10,000 nt of DNA from Theodoxus fluviatilis (Eukaryota > Mollusca > Gastropoda > Cycloneritida > Neritidae). Positions 1-6,680 of this stretch are shown one piece after another. The first letter of the stretch is position 1. The number at the start of each line of letters is the position of its first letter. A program made the translations under genes and the position numbers. The stretch spans positions 1 to 10,000 of the forward strand of contig JAWQFJ010026837.1 of assembly GCA_034096865.1 (NCBI GenBank), written 5' to 3'. The notes beneath the pieces were generated by a model. That model was not told where the DNA came from, did not search any database, and was given only the letters and a program-made list of their open reading frames with translations.

Positions 1-10
1 TTGCTTGACC

Positions 11-268
<258 letters not shown>

Positions 269-356
269 TGGAAATAGTCACTATGAGAACTCATTCCGCC
301 CATCTCTTTACGGCAACCCCTATGGACAGCCGGCATTGTGGCCACCGTGTTCCTAC

Positions 357-483
357 CTTCCTTCTGCTCGTCTGATCCTCCGATGAAAATGGTCTTGCCG
401 ATGACTTTGACTAGGAAGTCATGCCTTTCCATGCTGTCTCCAATAAACAGGTTTCCTCCTTCTGCAGCACACAGGTCTCTCGC
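357..483 (-). CDS. Internal exon of a C-type lectin-like domain (CTLD) protein, partial gene
   Basis: Read on the minus strand, this 127-base exon encodes 42 residues plus one base, in order ARDLCAAEGGNLFIGDS, then MERHDFLVKVIGK, then TIFIGGSDEQKE. This fits the middle of a CTLD: A..C...GG.L marks the second helix and the conserved cysteine, the S.E...FL stretch follows, and then comes the (W)IGG.D...EG core strand, here with Phe in place of the usual Trp before IGG. The splice signals fit. Upstream (484-510) is a pyrimidine-rich acceptor, CATTTCTCTCTTGCCAG. Downstream (357-351) is a G|GTAGGA donor that splits a Gly codon exactly where family members continue as EG.W.W. The exon holds no stop. 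CTLD proteins bind sugars or proteins, usually outside the cell or at its surface. The calcium-ligand motifs (EPN/QPD, WND) would lie in the next exon, outside the window to the left, so sugar specificity cannot be inferred. I could not find the preceding exon between 484 and 2070. The GATG array would lie in the upstream intron. An exon from a decayed copy cannot be excluded, but nothing inside it is broken. Confidence 0.8.
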
Positions 484-506
484 CTGGCAAGAGAGAAATG
501 TAAATG

Positions 507-1605
507 ATGGATGCATGCGTGCATGATTGAATGGAGGAAGGAATGGATGGATAGATGAATGGATTAATGAAGAAATGGATGGATTATCGATGGGGGAATT
601 AATGGGTGGTTAATTGATAGATGGATAGATCGAGGGATATATATCGATGGATGGAAGGATGGATGGATGGAAGGATGGATGGATGGATGGAAGGGTTGAT
701 GGATGAATGGATGACGGAAGGATGGAAGAATGAACGGATGGACGGATGGAAGGATGGATGGAATGAATGGATGGAAAGAAGGATGGATGGATTGATGGAA
801 GGAAGGCTGGATGGAAAGCTGGATGGAAGAATAGATGGATGGATGGATGGATGGAACGATGGATGGATGGAAGGAAAGATTGATGGAGGGATGGATGGAT
901 GGATGGAAGGATGGATAGATGGATGGATGGATGGATGGATGGATGGATGGACGGACGGACGAACGGACGGACGGACCTAACGGACGAACGGACGGACGAA
1001 AGGACGCATGGACGCATAGACGGATGGACGGACGGACGGAAGGACGCAAGGACGCATAGACGAATGGACAGATGGTTGGATGGATGGATTCGTGGATGGA
1101 TGGAGGCGTGCATGGATGGATGCGTGCATGCATGGATGGATGGATGGACGGATGGAGGGATGGATGGACGGATGGAGGGATGGATAGATGGATAAATGGG
1201 TAGGTGGGTGGGTGGGTTGGTGAGTGGATGGATGGATGGACGAATGCAAGGATAGATGGTTTGACGGACGGACGGACGTACGGACAGGCGGACGGATGGA
1301 TGGACAAACGAATAGAACGTTGAATGGATGGATGGATGTATGATTGGATGGATGGATGGATGTATGATGAATGGATGGATAGATGGATGGGAGGATGGGA
1401 AAATGGATGATATATGGATAAATGGATGGATGGATGGGTTGATGGACGGACGGATGGCGCATGGATGGCGGGCTATTTGGATGGAGAGAGGGATGAATGG
1501 AAAGATGGCTGGATAGACGGAAAGATTGATGGGTGGGTGTATGAATGGTTCAATGGATGGATTGATGGATGCTTGGAGGAATGGAGGGATGGAGGGATGG
1601 AAAGA
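507..1605. repeat. Degenerate (GATG/GACG)n tetranucleotide array, about 1.1 kb
   Basis: The unit is GATG (ATGG phase) with many GACG, GAAG, TTGATG and GGGTGGGT variants. GACG-rich clusters lie at about 949-1080 and 1263-1300. Plus-strand readings give Met-Asp-Gly-Trp repeats and minus-strand readings give His-Pro-Ser-Ile repeats in several frames at once, as expected of a near-perfect four-base repeat with no coding role. It adjoins the acceptor side of the lectin exon and is probably intronic. Confidence 0.97.
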
Positions 1606-2070
1606 GTTTCACGGCCTATCAGCCTTTGTAGGCTATTTAAAGCTATTGATCCCGAAAAACAATTATAGTTGCTTAATCTAATAGCAAGTCAAATCTACGA
1701 CCTGTCGGCCTTTGTAGACTATGCAGATCCATTGATCACGATTATTCAGTGATAGATGGTTATTATGAAAGCAAATCAAGCCCCGAGTTTTCTAGTTATT
1801 CGCCTCTTACGTTACGCATTAGGAGACACGATGCGTTCCCGTTGAAAACTCATATAATCCATCTGCAAAGAATAAATTGCTCACAAAACAGCAGTTGTTT
1901 GACCAGGAAACGTCAGAGTATATGATACGTTGCCAAAAATGTACTGTGTCTATACTGTTTTTTAGTCTCTGTGACACAGAATGCGAGTGGAGCTGAAACC
2001 ACCTGCTGTGCAGGCCTCGCTTTCAAGCTAACATGGCCGCCGCATGAATAAGGTCCATTGGCAAGGCATA
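1606..2070. other. Unique AT-rich sequence with a degenerate 86-bp-offset direct repeat
   Basis: No gene is recognised. Two related segments start near 1613 and 1699. They share GCCTTTGTAG (1622-1631 and 1708-1717) and ATTGATC (1645-1651 and 1731-1737) at a constant 86-bp offset, so a unit has been duplicated and has diverged. On the minus strand an acceptor-like tract (TTTATTCTTTGCAG) ends near 1865, but the following frames close within 17 codons, so no exon is called. Confidence 0.6.
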
Positions 2071-2580
2071 CGTGCAGCGCATTATCAAGCGGAAAGCTCA
2101 GTTAGGGTTAGGGTTCAGGTTAGGGTTAGGGTTCGGGTTCGGGTTAGGGTTAGGGTTAGGGTTAGGGTTAGAGTTAGGGTTGTAATGTCTTCGCCTCGTT
2201 CTGAATTGCCAACCTGGCTGTCGTGAATAAGGTCCGTGTTAAACATTTAGGCACGTTGTCTCTGGCCACGACCAGCACTGGCCTTGATAAGGTCACTCTT
2301 TTGCTGTAATGACAGTTCCTGGCGCATGCACGCTGCCATGTGCAAAATAGCGTACAGTGCAATTCACTTAGAAGGTTCTGTCCAGAAATCGCAAGTTTAA
2401 ACCTAGCAACAGTGATACGTAAATCCAGTAATGGTCTGAATAGTATTAGAACATACGGTATCGGTCTTACTTTGTAACATAGAGTTGCACTTTTCGAGGA
2501 AAAGTTAAGCTTTTCTTGTTTTGAACTTCCTACGGTCAGGGCTCATACTAAGTTTGCACTGTAAACGCCATTGTCGTAAC
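2071..2580. repeat. Left copy of a long direct repeat (510 bp)
   Basis: This segment recurs in the same orientation at 4018-4515. By eye I see no substitution between the copies. The only difference is two six-base telomere-like units present here and absent there. The shared sequence runs from CGTGCAGCGCATTATCAAGC to CGCCATTGTCGTAAC. Copies of about 500 bp enclosing an insert resemble long terminal repeats, but the ends are not the usual TG...CA, no short target duplication is visible outside them, and there is no reverse transcriptase, protease or integrase inside. ATAAGGTC occurs just upstream (2048) and twice inside (2227, 2288). Confidence 0.95.
2101..2182 (+). repeat. Interstitial telomere-like (TTAGGG)n array, left copy
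   Basis: About 82 bp of GGGTTA units with variants CAGGTTA, GGGTTC and GAGTTA, lying within the left direct repeat. The variant order (CAGG, then two GGGTTC, then five GGGTTA, then GAGTTA) is kept in the right copy, but there only four GGGTTA follow and one leading unit is also missing. TTAGGG is the telomere repeat of most animals. The internal position and fixed variant order indicate an interstitial array inside a repeat, not a chromosome end. Confidence 0.95.
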
Positions 2581-2581
2581 A

Positions 2582-3011
2582 ATCTTTTTACCGGAATCCA
2601 CCGGAATCCACGGAATCCACCGGAATCCAACCGGAATCCACCGGAATCCACCGAAATCCACCGGAATCCACCGAAATCCACCGGAATCCACCGGAATCAA
2701 GCGTGGATTCCGTGGATTTCGGTAAATAAAGAATTAAATACCCAAATCCGCCGATTTCGGTATTTATTTACCGGAATACAGTGGATTTCGGTATTTACAA
2801 TCTAAACATCGAAATCCGCGGATTTCGGTAAATAAATATCGAAATCCACCGTGGATTTCGTTGTTTATATTGTAAATACCGAAATCCACTGGATTCCGGT
2901 AAATATATACCAAAATCCGCCGATTTCCGTATTTAATTTAGCGGATTTCGGTATTTATAATCTAAATATCGAAATCCACGGATTTTGGTAAATAAATCTC
3001 GAAATCCATGG
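2582..3011 (+). repeat. Left inverted arm of the foldback element (430 bp)
   Basis: This is the reverse complement of 3592-4011 with about eight substitutions by eye, plus one extra 10-bp subrepeat, which accounts exactly for the 430 versus 420 bp lengths. Similarity stops abruptly after CCATGG (3006-3011). The 10-bp subrepeats occupy about 2590-2700, and the inner palindromic blocks run from about 2703 to 3011. Confidence 0.95.
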
Positions 3012-3301
3012 TAAATAAATATCGAAATTCATAACCAAGGAAACAAACACTAAAACCAAGACCAAAAAAGCGGAAATAATAAACAAAACAGCCAAAAGAC
3101 GGGAGATTATTGCAAATACCAAAAACCTCTGAAAACTTGAAAATATCATTGCCATTGGGGTTGCCTGAGTGGGTGTCATGAAGTCACATGAATTCTTGTC
3201 ACCAAGTTCAGTCAGTGATTGAACACGCCAAACAGTACATTGACGTTAGTGAGCACATGTTACGTGATCGAAAATAACTACTACAATTCAAATTGAATCA
3301 G

Positions 3302-3379
3302 ATGCAGGCTGAAGCCGCTGGCTGCTGGCTGATTTCTCCTCTTTGTGGAGATATTTTTACTTTTGGTTACAGCTTTCAG
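3302..3379 (+). CDS. Exon-like ORF with perfect splice donor inside the foldback loop (uncertain)
   Basis: ATG at 3302 opens 26 codons (MQAEAAGCWLISPLCGDIF, then TFGYSFQ) ending exactly in phase 0 at a perfect vertebrate-style donor, CAG|GTAAGT (3377-3385). The frame is open upstream to 3278, after a TAA at 3275. The peptide matches no family I recognise. A perfect nine-base donor in frame is mildly suggestive of a captured host exon, but such donors also arise by chance in a window of this size, and no partner acceptor or second exon was found. Confidence 0.25.
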
Positions 3380-3393
3380 GTAAGTTGATTTAT

Positions 3394-3404
3394 ACACACA
3401 CACA

Positions 3405-3491
<87 letters not shown>
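3394..3491. repeat. (AC)n microsatellite
   Basis: About 49 AC dinucleotides with one AAAC interruption near 3405. It begins just after the exon-like donor at 3380. The Thr-His (plus) and Cys-Val (minus) readings are artefacts. Confidence 0.98.
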
Positions 3492-3493
<2 letters not shown>

Positions 3494-3591
3494 TACTCAA
3501 CTGTAGATATCTGAAGTTTCAGCAACTGTAACAATTGAATTTTCGGGAAATATGTGGATTTCGGGAAATAAAGTATTTATGTCCGAAATCG

Positions 3592-4011
3592 CCATGGATT
3601 TCGAGATTTACTTACCGAAATCCGTGGATATCGATATTTAGATTATAAATACCGAAATCCGCTAAATTAAATACGGAAATCGGCGGATTTTGGTATATAT
3701 TTACCGGAATCCAGTGGATTTCGGTATTTACAATGTAAACAACAAAATCCACGGTGGATTTCGATATTTATTTACCGAAATCCGCGGATTTCGATGTTTA
3801 GATTATAAATACCGAAATCCACTGTATTCTGGTAAATAAATACCGAAATCGGCGGATTTGGGTATTTAATTCTTTATTTACCGAAATCCACGGAATCCAT
3901 GCTTGATTCCGGTGGATTTCGGTGGATTCCGGTGGATTTCGGTGGATTCCGGTGGATTCCGGTTGGATTCCGGTGGATTCCGTGGATTCCGGTGGATTCC
4001 GGTAAAAAGAT
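3592..4011 (-). repeat. Right inverted arm of the foldback element (420 bp)
   Basis: Inverted copy of 2582-3011, lacking one 10-bp subrepeat. Most differences between the arms are C/T or G/A changes, several in CpG context (for example GCG/GCA, CCGG/CCAG, TTCG/TTTG), the usual signature of decay at methylated CpG. The arm ends GGTAAAAAGAT, followed within seven bases by the right direct repeat. Confidence 0.95.
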
Positions 4012-4017
4012 CGACCC

Positions 4018-4515
4018 CGTGCAGCGCATTATCAAGCGGAAAGCTCAGTTAGGGTTCAGGTTAGGGTTAGGGTTCGGGTTCGGGTTAGGGTTAGGGTTAG
4101 GGTTAGAGTTAGGGTTGTAATGTCTTCGCCTCGTTCTGAATTGCCAACCTGGCTGTCGTGAATAAGGTCCGTGTTAAACATTTAGGCACGTTGTCTCTGG
4201 CCACGACCAGCACTGGCCTTGATAAGGTCACTCTTTTGCTGTAATGACAGTTCCTGGCGCATGCACGCTGCCATGTGCAAAATAGCGTACAGTGCAATTC
4301 ACTTAGAAGGTTCTGTCCAGAAATCGCAAGTTTAAACCTAGCAACAGTGATACGTAAATCCAGTAATGGTCTGAATAGTATTAGAACATACGGTATCGGT
4401 CTTACTTTGTAACATAGAGTTGCACTTTTCGAGGAAAAGTTAAGCTTTTCTTGTTTTGAACTTCCTACGGTCAGGGCTCATACTAAGTTTGCACTGTAAA
4501 CGCCATTGTCGTAAC
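4018..4515. repeat. Right copy of the long direct repeat (498 bp)
   Basis: Same orientation and apparently identical sequence to 2071-2580 except for two fewer telomere-like units. The offset is 1947 bp before the telomere-like array and 1935 bp after it, a difference of exactly 12. Past its end, the flank (TAACTTTTAACCATGGAAATC) weakly resembles the foldback terminus that follows the left copy (AATCTTTTTACCGGAATCC). This raises the possibility that both copies descend from a larger repeat. Confidence 0.95.
4048..4117 (+). repeat. Interstitial telomere-like (TTAGGG)n array, right copy
   Basis: About 70 bp of GGGTTA units with the same ordered variants as 2101-2182, shorter by one unit at the left and one in the main run. 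Loss or gain of whole six-base units is typical replication slippage. Confidence 0.95.
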
Positions 4516-5190
4516 TAACTTTTAACCATGGAAATCTGTAATCCAGTGCAACGCCTACAGACTCATTCATTTGGCATGGTCATTGGGACGCTATAGTTGG
4601 TTTGGGACGGGAAAAAATGGCCGTAACAGTGAATGCCGAGATGCTCTGAATTCTGGGGGTTTTACACATTGAAAAGATAGGAATACATTCGGGACTGTCA
4701 AAAAGTGGTGTAATTTTTAGGTGGTCTTGATATAGATTTGGACGTAAGGTGAAGTTTCACTAAATTTGTTTTGGGCAAAAGGCTTGGCCAATATTCGAAT
4801 ATTTGCCGTACGCCCACAGTTCAAAGTGTGATTACTGCATGATATATTCATTAAGCTGTGTGCGATTTCAAGATAAACCACGGCGCTAAGGAACGGCCAT
4901 TTTTTACGTCGTTGTTGCAGACTTCAGTAAGAAGTTGGATTAATAAACATTTCAGAATTGCCGCGAGGTGATGCAAGAAACGGCAGAATTTTTTTCTTTC
5001 ATTTATTCAGAAGTGATGTTTTTTTAGGGTGGGATGAGGGGCTTGGAAACTTTGTTGTTGCACGTGGGATGGGCTTGTTCCTCCAGAGAGATTTGAATGC
5101 ACGTTGGCTTTAAATATCTGACTTTGTCTCTATGCATCCCCGGTAACCTTTTTAACTGCGTGGGTGAATCAAATCAGAATGAAAAAATAC
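4516..5190. other. Unique intergenic or intronic sequence, no gene recognised
   Basis: No repeat or recognised gene. It contains a perfect 14-base palindrome, AATATTCGAATATT, at 4790-4803. A pyrimidine-rich acceptor (TTTTTTTCTTTCATTTATTCAG) ends at 5010. It is followed by a frame, 5012-5113, of 33 codons including LGWDEGLGNFVVARGMG and closed by TAA. This could be a terminal exon, but its length is within chance expectation, no family is recognised, and I see no AATAAA soon after it. Confidence 0.5.
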
Positions 5191-5192
5191 AC

Positions 5193-5235
5193 TTTTGGCG
5201 CCATTACGTCACCATGTCTATTTATATCGTCCAAT
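5193..5235 (+). promoter_or_regulatory. Promoter-like cluster: E2F-, CRE/ATF- and CCAAT-type motifs
   Basis: TTTTGGCGCC (5193-5202) fits an E2F site. TTACGTCA (5204-5211) is a one-base variant of the CRE. TATTTATA (5219-5226) is AT-rich and TATA-like. CCAAT lies at 5231-5235. The cluster sits about 215 bp upstream of the candidate first coding exon at 5447, in a segment that becomes CpG-rich. The TATTTATA and CCAAT part is repeated at 6016-6032. Motif matches of this size occur by chance, so the call rests on their clustering before a start codon. Confidence 0.4.
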
Positions 5236-5290
5236 GAAAATACGCGAGAAACGCTTCATCATAATGAGACAGTTTTGCACGCTAGTGCAG
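5208..5290. repeat. 83-bp dispersed repeat, copy 1
   Basis: GTCACCATGTCTATTTATAT through CGCTAGTGCAG recurs at 6005-6087 in the same orientation at a constant 797-bp offset, with about eight mismatches by eye. It begins GTCACCATGTCT, which resembles the core of the 22-bp satellite further right. Confidence 0.9.
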
Positions 5291-5446
5291 GGGCGCGTTG
5301 CAAACGGCGAGATTTGCCAAGATTTGCCAAGAAAATCAAGAAAACCAAGCATTCTCAACGCTCTCGCTCCGAGGAAAACGAGGCCTAGGCGAGACTTCGC
5401 AAGCAGCTCTGAGAGATGCTCCGCCTAGCGAGAATAACGAGAAAAA

Positions 5447-5546
5447 ATGGCGGCGGTGCGACACACAAAGCTTGGCTTTGTGTCTCTAGATGATACATTT
5501 TTTAATGTAACCGTCCCAACTGCCAGTTGGCAGCAGTTGCAGACCG
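5447..5546 (+). CDS. Candidate first coding exon (34 codons), unknown protein
   Basis: ATG at 5447 has a strong initiation context (A at -3, G at +4, ATGGCGGCGG) and an in-frame TAA at 5435, so the start is closed upstream. The frame gives MAAVRHTKLGFVSLDDTFFN, then VTVPTASWQQLQT plus one base, and ends at a near-perfect donor, G|GTGAGTG (5546-5553). It lies in a CpG-dense stretch (about 5360-5465) downstream of promoter-like motifs, the usual setting of a first exon. I recognise no family. The best acceptor to the right, TTTCTTACTCTTAG ending at 5834, would give an immediate stop (GAA TGA), so the partner exon is not identified. A 9-bp hairpin with a three-base loop lies inside the exon at 5463-5483. 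Confidence 0.45.
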
Positions 5547-5609
5547 GTGAGTGCTTGTTATGTCTTTAAACTGCTGTTTAGATCAAAGATCGGGCCGAGT
5601 CAGTCAAAA

Positions 5610-5694
5610 ATGTCTGCTAAATCTGAAAGTGGAGAAGTCCACTCATTTCATGAGTCGATGCACGTGTCGTCGTGTGTGTTGTTGTACCATTTGG
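5610..5694 (+). CDS. Possible alternative first exon, weak
   Basis: ATG at 5610 (A at -3) opens MSAKSESGEVHSFHESMH, then VSSCVLLYHL plus one base, ending at the donor-like G|GTAGGT (5694-5700). The donor forms part of a small palindrome, GGTAGGT-A-ACCTACC. It lies 63 bp after the donor of the 5447 exon and is in a phase that does not splice sensibly with it, so at most one of the two is right unless they are alternative starts. No family is recognised. Confidence 0.2.
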
Positions 5695-5828
5695 GTAGGT
5701 AACCTACCTAAACACCCTACTTCAGCTAGGTTTTGGCAGTAAATTTACCGAGTAATAGATCTAATCCGTTGTAGATTTTTTCCACAAGCATTGTTGTATT
5801 TTTTTGTTCAATTGTTGTTGTTTCTTAC

Positions 5829-5873
5829 TCTTAGAATGATCTTTTTCAAGGTTTCTCGCATTCTGGCCGCCAT
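5829..5873 (-). CDS. Candidate minus-strand first coding exon starting in a TISU element
   Basis: On the minus strand, ATG at 5873 opens MAARMRETLKKIILR (15 codons) and ends in phase 0 at a good donor, AGA|GTAAGA (5831-5823). The start lies in CAAGATGGCGGC, which matches the TISU consensus (SAASATGGCGGC) exactly. TISU starts are typical of genes with very short leaders, often for mitochondrial or housekeeping proteins. The short basic, amphipathic N-terminus would suit a mitochondrial targeting sequence, but that is inference. The same bases also form a strong plus-strand acceptor, so the direction of splicing is ambiguous. The longer overlapping minus frame at 5761-6012 is Lys/Gln-rich and unrecognised. 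Confidence 0.4.
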
Positions 5874-5877
5874 CTTG
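5866..5877 (-). promoter_or_regulatory. Perfect TISU / YY1-type element
   Basis: Plus strand GCCGCCATCTTG, minus strand CAAGATGGCGGC. This is both the YY1 core (AAGATGGCGGC) and the translation initiator of short 5' UTRs. A perfect 12-base palindrome, ACGAGATCTCGT (5896-5907), lies about 20 bp upstream in the minus-strand sense. Function as a start in this genome is inferred. Confidence 0.5.
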
Positions 5878-5993
5878 CTCTCTCCACTTTCGACTACGAG
5901 ATCTCGTGGGTCGTTGCTTTTGGCCTAGTTCTTGCCTTGGACCGAGACTAGCCAAATTTTGCTGGGCTAGGTAGCGCCGCAACGCGCTCCAAG

Positions 5994-6108
5994 TCTGCCA
6001 CAAAGTCACCATGTCTATTTATATCGTCCAATGGAAATACGCGAGAGACGGTTTTTCATGATGCGACAGTTTTACACGCTAGTGCAGATCTGCCACAAAG
6101 TCACCATG
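5994..6108. repeat. Pair of identical 20-bp segments, 95 bp apart, bracketing the second dispersed repeat
   Basis: TCTGCCACAAAGTCACCATG occurs at 5994-6013 and again at 6089-6108. The first runs into the 83-bp repeat copy and the second starts one base after it ends. The copy is thus bracketed by direct repeats of part of its own leading edge, suggesting local duplication or slipped repair, not a clean transposon target duplication. Confidence 0.85.
6005..6087. repeat. 83-bp dispersed repeat, copy 2
   Basis: About 90% identical to 5208-5290 by eye and without net indels. Its last nine bases, CTAGTGCAG (6079-6087), recur inverted as CTGCACTAG at 6122-6130, a possible stem with a 34-base loop. 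Confidence 0.9.
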
Positions 6109-6156
6109 GGACCTAGACAACCTGCACTAGAAAGATAGATCGATTTGGACCACGGC

Positions 6157-6312
6157 ATGATGCCTACGCCGATCTATCACGCAGTTCTTGCAGTCCTTTT
6201 AACATTGTTTGTGGCGCTCTCTATCGAAACGGAGAGAAAAACCAGCAACAAATCTGGCACTTTCGTCTGCCCCCTCAGTGTGGATGATGGAGTGAGAATC
6301 TTACATGACTGA
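6157..6312 (+). CDS. Small ORF (51 aa) with signal-peptide-like N-terminus
   Basis: ATG at 6157 (a second ATG follows directly at 6160) opens 51 codons ending TGA at 6310-6312, and an in-frame TAG at 6136 closes it upstream. The N-terminus MMPTPIYHAVLAVLLTLFVA is a hydrophobic stretch of signal-peptide or membrane-anchor type. It is followed by a polar, basic segment (LSIETERKTSNKSGTF) with one N-glycosylation motif (NKS) and one Cys, then VCPLSVDDGVRILHD. A donor-like GGA|GTGAGA at about 6288-6296 means it could equally be the first exon of a longer secreted or membrane protein. No family is recognised. The antisense frame 6177-6377 is less convincing. Confidence 0.35.
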   Translation: MMPTPIYHAVLAVLLTLFVALSIETERKTSNKSGTFVCPLSVDDGVRILHD

Positions 6313-6526
6313 AGTATCTCGTAATGATGGTGCGTCTCTTGACGAAAAATAATTTCTCCAGCACATCTTGAAAGCATGGTGCGTCAGCTACCTACAGCTA
6401 ATGAGCGAGAAACGTAGGCAACGCCTAGCCCTCGAGATTCTACGCCTATCAAACACTCCCTTAATTAACCTCCGAGTTTCAGTGGGTTTTTAGAAAATAT
6501 TATTTGAGTAAGTTGGGAATTACAAT
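6313..6526. other. Unique spacer before the satellite array
   Basis: No gene or repeat is seen. Near 6415-6455 there are two related CTACGCCT/GTAGGCAACGCCTAG words, and a palindromic TTAATTAA occurs near 6461. The last 40 bp become AT-rich just before the satellite begins. Confidence 0.5.
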
Positions 6527-6680
6527 CGGCCCACCATGTCTCACTACTCGGCCCACCATGTCTCCCTACACGGCTCACCATGTCTCTCTACACGGCCCAC
6601 CATGTCTCCCTACTCGGCCCACCATGTCTTCCTACACGGCCCATCATGTCTCTCTACACGGCCCACACTGTCTCCCGACA

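Larger units (their letters stand above)
3012..3591. other. Loop region of the foldback element
   Basis: The loop starts with A-rich plus-strand sequence (about 3035-3130), then roughly 160 bp of unremarkable DNA, then an exon-like ORF, then the AC microsatellite. Short arm-like fragments (GTGGATTTCGGGAAATA near 3554) occur at its right edge. On the minus strand, 2955-3179 could encode a hydrophobic 74-residue peptide, but this simply follows from the A-rich complement and arm sequence. No transposase or reverse transcriptase motif is visible. Confidence 0.7.
2582..4011. mobile_element. Foldback-type (long inverted repeat) element, non-autonomous
   Basis: Two long inverted arms (2582-3011 and 3592-4011) enclose a 580-bp loop. 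The outer ends begin ATCTTTTTACCGG and its complement. The outer part of each arm is a tandem array of a 10-bp unit, CCGGAATCCA/CCGAAATCCA. The inner part repeats short palindromic blocks around GAAATCC..GGATTTCGG linked by TAAATAAATA. This architecture, with subrepeat-built arms and no transposase gene, matches the foldback class (FB of flies, TU of sea urchins). The loop holds an AC microsatellite, an A-rich stretch and one exon-like ORF. Clear target-site duplications are not visible at the arm ends (GTAACA on the left, CGACCC on the right), so mobility is inferred from structure alone. Confidence 0.8.

Noticed and set aside
338..526. Plus-strand ORF of 62 codons
   Set aside because: Antisense shadow of the minus-strand lectin exon, which has domain signature and splice sites while this frame has neither.
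564..1668. Several ORFs of 60-247 codons on both strands
   Set aside because: They are Met-Asp-Gly-Trp and His-Pro-Ser-Ile readings of the GATG/GACG microsatellite, open in many frames at once.
2101..2182. True chromosome end or telomere
   Set aside because: The array is short, degenerate, internal and duplicated with fixed variant order inside a larger repeat.
2174..2362. Identical 62-codon minus ORFs in both direct repeats (also 4109-4297)
   Set aside because: The identity reflects the DNA duplication. The peptide is unrecognised and runs into the telomere-like array.
2955..3179. Hydrophobic 74-codon minus ORF in the foldback loop
   Set aside because: Hydrophobicity follows from T-rich minus-strand sequence. 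The frame runs into the inverted arm and has no recognisable family.
2071..4515. LTR retrotransposon
   Set aside because: Direct repeats of LTR size are present, but TG...CA ends, target duplication, primer-binding site, polypurine tract and pol genes are not seen. The interior is an inverted repeat.
5164..5428. Overlapping 63-77-codon plus ORFs
   Set aside because: They cross the 83-bp dispersed repeat and the promoter-like leader, show no domain, and compete with the better-supported start at 5447.
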